This document shows, piece after piece, positions 36,363-46,224 of a stretch of DNA of 64,000 nucleotides. How positions within the stretch are numbered: the stretch's first letter is position 1; each line of letters starts with the position of its first letter. The DNA is from Polaribacter sp. Q13 (GTDB lineage Bacteria; Bacteroidota; Bacteroidia; Flavobacteriales; Flavobacteriaceae): contig NZ_CP074436.1 in the NCBI RefSeq assembly GCF_016858305.2, positions 454,001 through 518,000 of the forward strand, read 5' to 3'. The translations under genes and the position numbers were made by a program. The notes below the pieces were generated by a model that ran no database searches, was not told the DNA's origin, and saw only the letters and a list, made by a program, of their open reading frames with translations.

Positions 36363-38315
36363 ATGATGAAAAATAATTTAAAAATTATTATTTGCTGTGG
36401 ATTGCTTTTTTCATTGCAATTACAAAAGGCAGTAGCACAAGACTCAAGACCAAACATTATATTAATATTAGCCGATGATTTAGGTTATTCTGATATTGGA
36501 TGTTATGGAGGTGAAATTGAAACACCAAATTTAGATAAATTGGCAAATGAAGGAATACGGTTTAGGCATTTTATAAACGGTTCTAAATGTGCGCCATCAA
36601 GGGCTTCTTTATTAACAGGCTTGTATCCTATTGAAACAGGTTGCGTTGGCCCACCTGATCAAATGGTAAATGGCGTAACCATCGCAGAAATGCTGAGAAA
36701 AGCAGGTTATAAAACATTAATGTCTGGAAAATGGCATGGAAAAGAAAATCCGGCTAAAAGAGGTTTTGATAAATGTTTCGGAAATCTTAAAGGCGCTTTT
36801 AATTATTTTAACCCATCTTCAAAGGATAATTATTGGGAGAATTCGGAACAGATAAAAGACTTTAAACCCAATGATGAATTTTATGCAACAGATAATTTTA
36901 CAGATAGAGCCATTGGTTACTTAGAGGATGTAAAAGATTCTAAAAAACCATTTTTTCTTTATGTTTCTTATAATGCACCACATTATCCGTTACAAGCATG
37001 GCCTGAGGATATCGCAAAATACAGAAACAAATACGTAAAAGGTTGGGACAAAATTCGTGATGAACGTTTTAAGCGTCAACGAGAAATGGGGATTGTTCCT
37101 AAGCATTGGAAACTATCTGAGCGAGACAATAAAATTCCTGCTTGGGAAGCGTATCAAAATAAAGATATTGCAGATTTAACCATGGCAACCTATGCAGCAA
37201 TGGTAGATAGAATGGATCAAAATATAGGGAAACTGTTGGCAAAATTAGAAGCTATCGGTAAAAAAGAGAATACCTTGATTGTTTTTCTGTCGGACAATGG
37301 AGGTAATGCAGAAGGACATATGTGGGATGGTAAAAATCAAAAGAATAAACCTGGAGAAAAAGATTCTCAAGCAAAATTAGGTATTGAGTGGGCTAATGCT
37401 TCCAATACGCCTTTTAAAAGTTACAAACGTTCCACTTTTAATGGTGGTCAGGTAACACCGTTTATTGTGAATTGGCCAAACGGAAATTTAGCAAAAGGAA
37501 GTATATCTAATCAAAAAGGAAATATAACAGACTTGATGCCCACTTTTTTAGAACTAGCCAATGCTACATATCCTGAAGGGGATATTTGGACTGTTCCACA
37601 AGAAGGAAATTTAAAAACATCTTGGAAAGTTAAGTCGCTTTCTGGTAAGAGTTTAGTTCCTGCAATTAAAGAAGGAAAAGAAGTAAAAAGAGATAATTTT
37701 AAAGGTTATTTTCAAGGAAGTAGAATGTTAATAGCTGGAGACTGGAAAATAGTTTCTGATGGTGGTGATGGTGCTATTCTTCATTTATACGATTATCCGT
37801 GGGAGTTATATGATTTAAAGAAAGACGGAACGGAAACCAATAATTTAGCAAATCAGTATCCAAAGCTTGTAGATTCATTAGATAGAGTTTACAGGAATTG
37901 GATTAACAAAACGGATGCTCTTACTGGATTAAAATCTCATGAGTATTACCAACCTTATTATTCCGCGGAAGCGAAAATAGCAATCGAAAAATTAGAAAAA
38001 GATGGTAAGTATGTCAAGCTGATGAAAACCAGAAGAGCCATTGGCTTGTCTATTGTTGAAAAACTAGCATCTAATAAAGTGAAATTAAAAACATTTATGG
38101 GAATGGATAAATTGCCAATGTCTTATTTTGCTGTGGTTGGCATTGGTAGAGAAAAGGGAATGTTAATTCCTGAATTGAAAAACTTGTATGATATTTGGGA
38201 TAAAAAGAGTAAAGCAATCGAAAAGTATTGTAAAAAACTAGGACCAGATTATTTAAAATTATATGAAATACAAGAACGTATTAGGTTAAGAACAACTTCG
38301 TTGGAAGTAAACTAA
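36363..38315 (+). CDS. S1 family sulfatase, CAPSR motif, long C-terminus
   Basis: 650 residues, long for the family, with a signal peptide (about 1-26). It has ADDLGYSD (38-39), C76-A-P-S-R, GKWHGKENP, NAPHYPL and LSDNGG. The core ends near residue 520; a helical extension of about 130 residues follows (AIEKLEKDGKYVKLMKTRRAIGL onwards), unlike any neighbour. It overlaps the remnant's end by near contact and is followed closely by the next sulfatase. Sulfated substrate unknown. Confidence 0.92.
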   Translation: MMKNNLKIIICCGLLFSLQLQKAVAQDSRPNIILILADDLGYSDIGCYGGEIETPNLDKLANEGIRFRHFINGSKCAPSRASLLTGLYPIETGCVGPPDQMVNGVTIAEMLRKAGYKTLMSGKWHGKENPAKRGFDKCFGNLKGAFNYFNPSSKDNYWENSEQIKDFKPNDEFYATDNFTDRAIGYLEDVKDSKKPFFLYVSYNAPHYPLQAWPEDIAKYRNKYVKGWDKIRDERFKRQREMGIVPKHWKLSERDNKIPAWEAYQNKDIADLTMATYAAMVDRMDQNIGKLLAKLEAIGKKENTLIVFLSDNGGNAEGHMWDGKNQKNKPGEKDSQAKLGIEWANASNTPFKSYKRSTFNGGQVTPFIVNWPNGNLAKGSISNQKGNITDLMPTFLELANATYPEGDIWTVPQEGNLKTSWKVKSLSGKSLVPAIKEGKEVKRDNFKGYFQGSRMLIAGDWKIVSDGGDGAILHLYDYPWELYDLKKDGTETNNLANQYPKLVDSLDRVYRNWINKTDALTGLKSHEYYQPYYSAEAKIAIEKLEKDGKYVKLMKTRRAIGLSIVEKLASNKVKLKTFMGMDKLPMSYFAVVGIGREKGMLIPELKNLYDIWDKKSKAIEKYCKKLGPDYLKLYEIQERIRLRTTSLEVN

Positions 38316-38327
38316 AAACAATAAAAT

Positions 38328-39752
38328 ATGAAAATTATAAAAATAATAGTTGCTATATTTTTAATGAGTGTAACTACAATGAGCGCTCAGCAAAAACAAC
38401 CCAATATTTTATTTATTGCTATTGACGATTTACGTCCGCAATTAAACGCATACGGTTTAAACCATATGATTACGCCTAATTTAGATGCGCTGGCTTCTGA
38501 AGGACGATTGTTTGCAAATCATTTTGCACAAGTTCCTACTTGTGGACCGTCAAGAGCAGTAATGTTGACTGGGAAAAATTTAAAATCTAAAGAAGAAATA
38601 GGTCATCATATTTTAGGTAAAAAATTAGCAAAAATTAAGAAAAAAAAAGATCCCGAGACTTTTATTCATCATTTAAAACGAAACGGTTACTATACCGTTG
38701 GTATGGGTAAAATTAGCCATAGTATAAGTGGGAGTTATAAGAATAAATTAGAATTACCAAATAGTTGGAATGCATTTTTAAAGAATAAAGATGGGTATCA
38801 AATGTATGCCAACGGACAAAAAAGAAATAAAAAAACAACGCCTCCTTTTGAGATGTTAGAAGTAGAAGATGAGGCTTATCCAGATGGTAGATTAGCACAG
38901 GTAGCTATAAAAGAATTGGAAAAAAGAGCTAAATCTGATAAACCATTTTTTATGGCTGTTGGGTTTTTAAGACCTCATTTACCATTTTCTGCACCAAAAA
39001 AATACTGGGATTTATATAAAAGAGAAGAAATTCCATTATCTCCAAATCCAGAAGCTCCAACAGGAGTTGCTAAAGAATTTTTACACCAAAGTGGTGAGTT
39101 TTTTGGACAGTATTATTCGCCTGAAAAAGGTGGGGCAGGAGTTCGTATTTCCGATGATTATGCTAGACAGGTAATCCATGGAAACTTTGCATCTGTTTCT
39201 TATGTTGATGCACAAGTTGGTAAAGTTTTAGATCGATTGAAGAAATTAAAATTAGATAAAAACACCATTGTTGTTGTTTGGGGAGATCATGGTTGGCATC
39301 TGGGAGATCAAACAATTTGGGGCAAGCACAGTACTTTCGAAAATGCTTTGAAAAGTACCATGATCGTGAAAACGCCTAAAATGGAAAAAGCAGGAAAGGA
39401 AACAAAAAGTTTGATAGCTGCTGTTGATATTTATCCAACCCTTTGTGATTTAGCAAACATTACAAAACCTGAAAATTTAGATGGTAAAAGTTTTGCATGC
39501 ATACTTAAAAATCCTAAAAAGTCTACAAGAGAGGCTGTGCTTAGTTATTGGAGAGATCAAATTAGTATGAGAACAGACCGTTATAGATTGGCTGTTTTTA
39601 ATGATGGTAAGAAACAAGAATTAATGTTGTTTGATCACGATAAAGATCCTAATGAAACCGTTAATATAGCAGCTACAAGTCCTAAGATTATTGCTGATTT
39701 ATTGCCTTTGCTTATAAAGATGAACAAAGGATATCTTCCTAATTTAAAATAA
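38328..39752 (+). CDS. S1 family sulfatase, iduronate-2-sulfatase-like
   Basis: 474 residues with a signal peptide (about 1-20). The start IAIDDLRPQLNAYG and PTCGPSRAVMLTG match the iduronate-2-sulfatase-like branch; metal ligands are D33/D34, the formylglycine site is C72-G-P-S-R, with RPHLPF and WGDHGWHLGDQ later. The branch acts on 2-O-sulfated uronates in other systems, which would fit a uronate-containing glycan here, but marine members are diverse and other sulfated sugars are possible. It is 12 bp after the previous sulfatase. Confidence 0.9.
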   Translation: MKIIKIIVAIFLMSVTTMSAQQKQPNILFIAIDDLRPQLNAYGLNHMITPNLDALASEGRLFANHFAQVPTCGPSRAVMLTGKNLKSKEEIGHHILGKKLAKIKKKKDPETFIHHLKRNGYYTVGMGKISHSISGSYKNKLELPNSWNAFLKNKDGYQMYANGQKRNKKTTPPFEMLEVEDEAYPDGRLAQVAIKELEKRAKSDKPFFMAVGFLRPHLPFSAPKKYWDLYKREEIPLSPNPEAPTGVAKEFLHQSGEFFGQYYSPEKGGAGVRISDDYARQVIHGNFASVSYVDAQVGKVLDRLKKLKLDKNTIVVVWGDHGWHLGDQTIWGKHSTFENALKSTMIVKTPKMEKAGKETKSLIAAVDIYPTLCDLANITKPENLDGKSFACILKNPKKSTREAVLSYWRDQISMRTDRYRLAVFNDGKKQELMLFDHDKDPNETVNIAATSPKIIADLLPLLIKMNKGYLPNLK

Positions 39753-39766
39753 CGATAAGCTAAAAC

Positions 39767-41752
39767 ATGACAAAAATGATTCTAAAATACGCAGTAAAAC
39801 TATTGTTGCTTTGTTTTATTTCTCAAAGCATACATGCACAAAATTACTATGGAAAAACTAAAGAAGTCGCTCTAACTTCTATTAAACCACAGGGCTGGAT
39901 TAAAGAGTTCTTGCAAAGACAAGCTGATGGATTGTCTGGAAGCCCCTCTGTTTCTGGATATCCTTATAATACAAATATGTGGATGGAAGACATTCACATT
40001 CCTGTTGGACATGTTGGAAAAGACCTTTGGCCATACGAACAAACGGCTTATTATTTAGATGGCTCATTACGTTGTGGGTATTTAATTGGTGATAAAAAAT
40101 TAATTGATTACACTCAAAAAAACATTAACTATACGCTTAATAACGTTGATGAAACAGGAATTTTAGGGCAGCCTAAAGCAGATGATTGGGCAAGAGTAGT
40201 GTATTTCCGAGGAATGATGGCTGATTATGATGTCACTCACAACAAAGATATAATTTCTAAAATGTCAAAACATTTTCTTGATAGCCCTCGTTTATTTAAT
40301 GAAGGTCGTGGATTAATGAGCATAGAGCCCATTTTATGGTTGTATAATAAAACAGGTAATGAAAAATTACTTGAATTAGCAAAAAATAGTATACATAATA
40401 TTAAAAACACGAGCTTGGGAGGTGAATACAAAATAAATGAAATTGATAACGAACTCTCATCAAAAATGTTAGACAGAATGCTTTCTAACAAAAAACCTGG
40501 AGGTCATGGTGTTGGATTTGTTGAACAAGCAAAACTTCCCGCTATTTTATACCTATATACTGGAGAACAAAAATACCTCGATGCAACTATCAATGCTATT
40601 AACAAATTAGAAAAGCATCATTTTTTAGTGGATGGAGTACAAAGCTCTGTTGAACATTTGTCGGGGAAATCAATAAATATGGCTCATGAAACCTGCGATA
40701 TCATAGACCTTTCTTGGAGTCTTGGTTATTTACTCATGGCAACCAATGATGGGCATTGGGGAGATCTTATTGAACGCGCTATTTTTAATGCAGGATTAGG
40801 AGCTTTAGACAAAAATTTTAAAGCACATCAATATTATTCAGCCCCAAACCAACCCGTTGCTGCCGAAGAAACCAGCCAGTTTAATATGGATAAAGATTGG
40901 GGAGGCATGGCCTTAGGTCGTATGTGTTACCGTACAGGTCATGATACTGAATGTTGTACAGGAAACATCCATCGATTGATGCCTGTTTATGTTGGTAGAA
41001 TGTGGTTAGAAAATGCGGATAATTCTGGTGTAACTGCGGCACTATATGGAGCTTCAGATTTCACTTTCAAAAAGAATCACGAAGAAATTAAAATTCAACA
41101 AAAAACCAACTACCCATTTGATGAAAACATCCGCTTTACGTTTCATATGAATCAAAAAGCCAATTTTTCTTTCGGTATGCGTATTCCTGCTTGGTGTACA
41201 AAACCTGAAATTAAAGTGAATGGAAAAACATTGAAAAAATTTGTTATAGAACAAGGCATGGCAAAAATTCAACGTAATTTTTCAAATGGCGACCAAATTG
41301 AATTACATCTTCCTATGGAAATGAAATTAACAACTTGGGGTACAGAAAACGAAGGCGTAGCAGTTGAAAGAGGTCCTTTAGTGTATTCATTGAATGTAGA
41401 AAATAAAAGCATAAAATTTCCTTTTATTGGAAATCCAAAACTGATTAATTTCCCTAATAAATTAATGTATCCAACATCAGATTGGAACTATGCCTTAAAC
41501 GTAAAAGATATTAGTGATGCTAAATTCATACAAATAAATGCAGATGAAACTAAGTATCCTTGGGATCTTGAAAATACCCCAGTAAAAATAGAAATACCCG
41601 CCAAAAAAGTAATGAATTGGAACATTGAAGGAACGCATCACGCACCGAGTTTTCCTAAAGAATTGACTTTAGACAAACAAGAAAAGGTAATAACTCTCGT
41701 TCCTTTAGGTACTACTTATTTAAGAATGACGGTGTTTCCAAAAACAAAATAG
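39767..41752 (+). CDS. GH127 family glycoside hydrolase (DUF1680 fold)
   Basis: 661 residues with a signal peptide (about 1-24). An alpha/alpha-barrel precedes beta domains. The key residues E308 and C310 (HETC) and C396-C397 (ECCTGN) match the zinc-bound cysteine site of GH127, whose second CC cysteine is the nucleophile. Known activities are beta-L-arabinofuranosidase and, in carrageenan-using Zobellia, 3,6-anhydro-D-galactosidase. In a locus rich in sulfatases and galactosidases, an anhydrogalactose or related sugar is plausible; arabinofuranose remains possible. Confidence 0.88.
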   Translation: MTKMILKYAVKLLLLCFISQSIHAQNYYGKTKEVALTSIKPQGWIKEFLQRQADGLSGSPSVSGYPYNTNMWMEDIHIPVGHVGKDLWPYEQTAYYLDGSLRCGYLIGDKKLIDYTQKNINYTLNNVDETGILGQPKADDWARVVYFRGMMADYDVTHNKDIISKMSKHFLDSPRLFNEGRGLMSIEPILWLYNKTGNEKLLELAKNSIHNIKNTSLGGEYKINEIDNELSSKMLDRMLSNKKPGGHGVGFVEQAKLPAILYLYTGEQKYLDATINAINKLEKHHFLVDGVQSSVEHLSGKSINMAHETCDIIDLSWSLGYLLMATNDGHWGDLIERAIFNAGLGALDKNFKAHQYYSAPNQPVAAEETSQFNMDKDWGGMALGRMCYRTGHDTECCTGNIHRLMPVYVGRMWLENADNSGVTAALYGASDFTFKKNHEEIKIQQKTNYPFDENIRFTFHMNQKANFSFGMRIPAWCTKPEIKVNGKTLKKFVIEQGMAKIQRNFSNGDQIELHLPMEMKLTTWGTENEGVAVERGPLVYSLNVENKSIKFPFIGNPKLINFPNKLMYPTSDWNYALNVKDISDAKFIQINADETKYPWDLENTPVKIEIPAKKVMNWNIEGTHHAPSFPKELTLDKQEKVITLVPLGTTYLRMTVFPKTK

Positions 41753-41763
41753 TTTAAAATAAA

Positions 41764-43326
41764 ATGGTGAAATTTAAAATAACGGTGTTGAGTTTTTTCT
41801 TTTGTACTCTTAGCATGAGTACAAAAGAATACAATATCGAAGTATCCGAATCTATTAACGAAACAATCCATCTAAAGAAAAAAGAAAACAAAAAGAAAGT
41901 TCAGCCTCCTAATGTTTTAATTCTCTTTTTAGATGATTTAGATCCTAATTTTGGTTGTTATGGAAATGATTTAGTTAAAACACCAAACATTGATAAATTG
42001 GCATCGGAAGGGATGTTGTTTACGCGTTCTTATGCCGCTGCAGCAGTATGTAGTCCTAGTCATACAACGTTATTTACAGGGTGTTATGCTTCTACTATTG
42101 GAGCAGCACATCATAGAAGTACTTATATAGATAAATTACCGAAAGGCTATTTTATTTTGACTGAATTGATGAAAGATGCTGGTTATTTTACGGTCAATTT
42201 TAAAAGTGATGGAGATCGTATGTATAATAAGATTTATGGAGCTACAGCAAAAACGGATTTAAATTTTGATAGAGGGAAACCCGAAAACAATCAAGAAAGT
42301 GGGAAAGAAGTTTTTGAACATTTAAAGATCATCAACCCCAAAAACATAGCAACTTATTTTAAAGGAGGTGTTTGGGATAAAAAAAGTAAAAACCAACCTT
42401 TTTTCGCCTATGCTAATATAGAAACTGGCAAAAAACATGGATTTATTCCAGGTAGAAAATGGGCCAAGGAAAACGGAGTTTCAATCGATTCTACCCAAGT
42501 TAAAATTCCGCCGCATTACGCAGATACCAAAGAAGTGCGATCCGTTTTAACAGCTAGCATGGATGCAGTTTCTCATGTAGATTTTGAAGTTGGTAAATTT
42601 TTAAAAGCTTTAAAAAACGAAGGTTTAGATAAAAATACGTTGGTTATTTTGGCTTCTGATCATGGAGCAACGTTGTCTAGACACAAACAACAATTGTGGA
42701 CTACAGGAATTAAGATTCCTATGATTATTCGTTGGCCTGGAAAAGTTATAAAGTCTAGTGTAAATTCTGAATTGGCAAGCATTATAGATATTGCTCCAAC
42801 GTGTTTAACAGCGGCAAAAACAAACGTTCCAACAACGATGGAAGGTTTAAATTTATTAGGAAGCGATTTACAAAAACGGAAATATTTGTTTGCTACCAAA
42901 GATGGTATGGACGGAACTTTTGATGCTTCTCGTTCAGTGATTTCAAAGGAATATCAGTTTATTTATCATTATTTTCCAGAAATTCCTTTCAATGGGAATG
43001 GGTATGCAAGAAGAACTCTTTCTTTTAAAAGTATGGTTCAACTTCAAAAGGAAAATAAATTGACTGCTCTACAAGAAATTTATTACGCATCAGAAAAAAG
43101 AATAGCTATTGAATTGTATGATTTAGAAAGAGATGTTGATCAAATAAAAAACTTAGCAGACGATACGAATTATCAAAAGATAGTTGAAAGCTATAAAAAT
43201 GTTCTTTCTGATTGGCAAAAGAAAACAGGTGATGAAATTTTGAATGCTAGAAAAATATTAGGAGTAAAGAAAGTTCCTTTAGACACTAAAGTTGATGAAA
43301 TAATTAATAGAAAAACATCTAAATAA
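41764..43326 (+). CDS. S1-like sulfatase with altered CSPSH active-site motif
   Basis: 520 residues; a hydrophobic N-terminus (about 1-19) acts as a signal. Metal ligands D57-D58 (FLDDLD) and D299-H300 (SDHG) are present, and GKKHGF occupies the usual substrate-side position. The formylglycine motif reads C96-S-P-S-H100: the arginine of CxPxR is histidine. That arginine is part of the maturation signal and stabilises formylglycine, so the enzyme may be poorly matured, use another mechanism, or be a binding or phosphodiesterase-like relative. The rest of the fold is intact with no frameshift. It follows GH127 by 11 bp. Confidence 0.85.
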   Translation: MVKFKITVLSFFFCTLSMSTKEYNIEVSESINETIHLKKKENKKKVQPPNVLILFLDDLDPNFGCYGNDLVKTPNIDKLASEGMLFTRSYAAAAVCSPSHTTLFTGCYASTIGAAHHRSTYIDKLPKGYFILTELMKDAGYFTVNFKSDGDRMYNKIYGATAKTDLNFDRGKPENNQESGKEVFEHLKIINPKNIATYFKGGVWDKKSKNQPFFAYANIETGKKHGFIPGRKWAKENGVSIDSTQVKIPPHYADTKEVRSVLTASMDAVSHVDFEVGKFLKALKNEGLDKNTLVILASDHGATLSRHKQQLWTTGIKIPMIIRWPGKVIKSSVNSELASIIDIAPTCLTAAKTNVPTTMEGLNLLGSDLQKRKYLFATKDGMDGTFDASRSVISKEYQFIYHYFPEIPFNGNGYARRTLSFKSMVQLQKENKLTALQEIYYASEKRIAIELYDLERDVDQIKNLADDTNYQKIVESYKNVLSDWQKKTGDEILNARKILGVKKVPLDTKVDEIINRKTSK

Positions 43327-43327
43327 C

Positions 43328-44734
43328 ATGGGGAAAAGTAAAAGAAATTTAGGAATTATAGTTTGTTTGTTTTTTACAATCATGCTGCAAGCAAGAGAAT
43401 TTAATATCTCAAAATATGGAGCTGTTAATGACGGGAAAACCATAAATACGGTAGCGGTGCAAAAAGCCATTGATGACTGTACAAAAAAAGGTGGCGGAAC
43501 CGTAATGGTAGATGGAGGCGGAATCTATGTCATCGGAACCATTTTTATGAAAAGCAACGTGACTTTACATATTGATAATGGTACTGTTTTACAGGGAAGT
43601 AAATATCAAAAAGATTATGCAATAGAAGGCGTGCATAAAGTGATGTATGCAAGAGAAACGACTAAAGACCTTTGTTTAATTTATGCAGAAAATGCGACTT
43701 CTTTTGCTATTGAAGGGCATGGAACTATAGATGGAAATGGGCATTTAGAATATTTTCCGAAAAAAAAAGTAAAAGGAAAATTGTCTCAACGTCCAATGTT
43801 ACTTCGTTTTAAAGATTGTTCTGATATTTCTATGCGAGATATTCATTTGATAAACCCAGCTTCGTGGACTTCTGTTTGGTTGTATTGCAATAACATTACT
43901 ATTGATGGCATAACGATAATCAGTAGAGCAAATTTTAATGGAGACGGATTAGATTTTGATGGTTGTCAAGATGTACGTGTAAGTAATTCCAGTTTTGATA
44001 ATAGTGACGATAGTATTTGTTTACAAGCATCACTTCCTAATAAACCATGTAGAAATATTACGGTAACCAATTGTAATTTTACAACCAAATGGGGAGGAAT
44101 GCGAATTGGACTTTTGTCTAGAGGAAATATAGAATATGTAACCGTGTCTAATTGTACTTTTAAAGATATTCAAGATTCGGGTTTAAAAATTCAACAAATG
44201 GAAGGTGGCGAAATGAGTAACATGACCTTTTCTAATTTAGTGATGGAAAATGTACCAAGACCAATTTTTATGACTTTTTGTAAACAAACGGCTAGTGTAG
44301 ATACTCCAATAGGTACTTACGAGCCGCTAAAAAGAATGCACAATATGAAATTTGATAATATTATTGTTGATAATTCTAAAGGAGATCGTCATTCCGCATT
44401 TTTCTTAACTGGAATTCCTGGGCATGAAATAGAAGACATCTCTATTACCAATGTAGATTTTATTGTTTCAGGTGGCGTGTCTGAAGAAGATGCAAAACAA
44501 GAAGAAGTAAAAGAATATACGTTAGAAAACATGAAAAGATGGCCAGAGTTCTTTACAGTTGGATCCTTGCCTGTTTTCGGAATTTATGCGCGTCATATGA
44601 ATGGTTTGAATCTTGAGAATATTTCTATAAGAACAAATAAAAAGGATATGAGAGCTCCCGTTATTTTGGATAACGTTAAAAATGTTACCACTAGAAATAT
44701 AAAGGTGAATAGAGCATTAATTAAACTGAAGTAA
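43328..44734 (+). CDS. GH28 polygalacturonase-like hydrolase
   Basis: 468 residues, starting 1 bp after the previous stop. It has a hydrophobic signal (about 1-23, ending LQA) and no lipobox. The beta-helix starts at FNISKYGAVNDGK. Catalytic region: N-G-D206 and S-D227-D228; the G-H-G histidine is again replaced (WGGMRIG) and SGLKI stands for RIK. It is a distant paralogue of the GH28 at 20063 but soluble rather than lipidated. Both share the same departure from classical polygalacturonases, suggesting a related non-pectin substrate. Confidence 0.82.
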   Translation: MGKSKRNLGIIVCLFFTIMLQAREFNISKYGAVNDGKTINTVAVQKAIDDCTKKGGGTVMVDGGGIYVIGTIFMKSNVTLHIDNGTVLQGSKYQKDYAIEGVHKVMYARETTKDLCLIYAENATSFAIEGHGTIDGNGHLEYFPKKKVKGKLSQRPMLLRFKDCSDISMRDIHLINPASWTSVWLYCNNITIDGITIISRANFNGDGLDFDGCQDVRVSNSSFDNSDDSICLQASLPNKPCRNITVTNCNFTTKWGGMRIGLLSRGNIEYVTVSNCTFKDIQDSGLKIQQMEGGEMSNMTFSNLVMENVPRPIFMTFCKQTASVDTPIGTYEPLKRMHNMKFDNIIVDNSKGDRHSAFFLTGIPGHEIEDISITNVDFIVSGGVSEEDAKQEEVKEYTLENMKRWPEFFTVGSLPVFGIYARHMNGLNLENISIRTNKKDMRAPVILDNVKNVTTRNIKVNRALIKLK

Positions 44735-44768
44735 AACATTACAGTTATTGTTAATAAGAAATAAAATA

Positions 44769-46175
44769 ATGATGAAGTTTAAGAAGTTACAAGTTGTTTT
44801 TATTGCTGTTTTAGGATTTATTAATATTGGTTTTTCACAAGATAAAAGACCAAATATTCTTGTTATCGTTGCCGATGATCTTGGTTATTCAACTACCAAT
44901 GTGTACGGGAAAATTAATCAGGTTAAAACGCCTAACATCGATAGAATAGCAAAGGAAGGAGCCAAATTTACAGATGCTTATGTAACGGCAAATGTTTGTG
45001 GACCATCGCGTTCTGCCTTGTTAACAGGGCGTTACCAACAACGTTTTGGGATTTATGCCAATTTTGATACCCAACGCGGACCTGGAGTTCCGGCAAGTGA
45101 AGTAACCATGGGACGTTATTTTAAAGATGCGGGTTATACAACGGCTGCAATTGGTAAATGGCATATTGGTGTTAAATTACCAGGACAGCATCCTTTAGAT
45201 AGAGGTTTCGACAAATATTACGGGTTTAACAGTGCTCAGACAGATTATTTTAATTCGCCAATTTTGTTCGATGGAAAAACAAAAGTTAAAAAACATAAAT
45301 ATTTAACGTTTCAATTTACAGACGAAGCAATCGATTTTATAGACAATGCTAAAAAGAAAGATAAAGAAAAACCATTCTTTATGTATTTAGCCTACAATGC
45401 TGTTCATGGTCCAAATCAAGCGCCAGAAGATTATATTAAAAAGTTTAGCAAATATTCGAAGGGTATGAGCAAACAAGCTGCCATGGTAAGTGCTTTAGAT
45501 GATAGTGTTGGCCGTGTCTTAAATTATTTAAAAGCACAAGATTTAGAAGAAAATACATTGGTTTATTTTTTAAGTGATAATGGCGGTTTACCATCTTGGT
45601 GGAAAGGAAGTAATGATCCTTGGAGAGGATTTAAACGAGAACAATGGGAAGGAGGAACTCACGTACAATTTATGATGCGTTGGCCAGCCAAAATAAAAGC
45701 AGGACAAACTAGAGAAGAATTGGTTTCTTCTTTAGATGTGTTAACGACAAGTTTGGCTGCGGCTGGAATTAAAGAACCAAAAAATGCACATTTAGATGGT
45801 GTAAATATTTTACCTGTTTTTAAGAGTGATACAAAGAATGAAGTGAATTCCACTCTTTTTTGGGCAGGTTCTCATTTAGATGTAATTCAGGGTAATAAAG
45901 GAAAAAAGATAAAATTACCATATAAACCAGATAATGCGCCACCTACTTGGGCAGTTAGAAGTGGAGATTGGAAATTGGTTCAAATGATGGAGAAAAAAGG
46001 GAAACCTTTATTATTTAATTTGAAAAATGACCCAACGGAATCGAAAGATGTTGCTGATGAAAACGAAAATTTAGTTCGTAAATTAACGAAAGAGTTTAAT
46101 GTTTGGTTTAAAGATATGACTCCGCCAATTGCTTGGGATAATAAGTATTATGAGGAGTTAAAAACGATTAAATAG
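44769..46175 (+). CDS. S1 family sulfatase, first of a tandem pair
   Basis: 468 residues from the ATG at 44769 (an upstream TTG is less likely). Signal peptide about 1-24; VADDLGYS (35-36), C77-G-P-S-R, GKWHIGVKLPGQHP, NAVHGPNQ and LSDNGG. It is very similar along its whole length to the next gene's product, a recent tandem duplication. Differences cluster near the C-terminal half (SHLDVIQGN versus SHVPGGDA), which may shift specificity. Substrate unknown. Confidence 0.93.
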   Translation: MMKFKKLQVVFIAVLGFINIGFSQDKRPNILVIVADDLGYSTTNVYGKINQVKTPNIDRIAKEGAKFTDAYVTANVCGPSRSALLTGRYQQRFGIYANFDTQRGPGVPASEVTMGRYFKDAGYTTAAIGKWHIGVKLPGQHPLDRGFDKYYGFNSAQTDYFNSPILFDGKTKVKKHKYLTFQFTDEAIDFIDNAKKKDKEKPFFMYLAYNAVHGPNQAPEDYIKKFSKYSKGMSKQAAMVSALDDSVGRVLNYLKAQDLEENTLVYFLSDNGGLPSWWKGSNDPWRGFKREQWEGGTHVQFMMRWPAKIKAGQTREELVSSLDVLTTSLAAAGIKEPKNAHLDGVNILPVFKSDTKNEVNSTLFWAGSHLDVIQGNKGKKIKLPYKPDNAPPTWAVRSGDWKLVQMMEKKGKPLLFNLKNDPTESKDVADENENLVRKLTKEFNVWFKDMTPPIAWDNKYYEELKTIK

Positions 46176-46224
46176 TTAAGGAGAATTTTTTTAAATTTTA
46201 GTGATTTTTAAATAAAAACAGATA

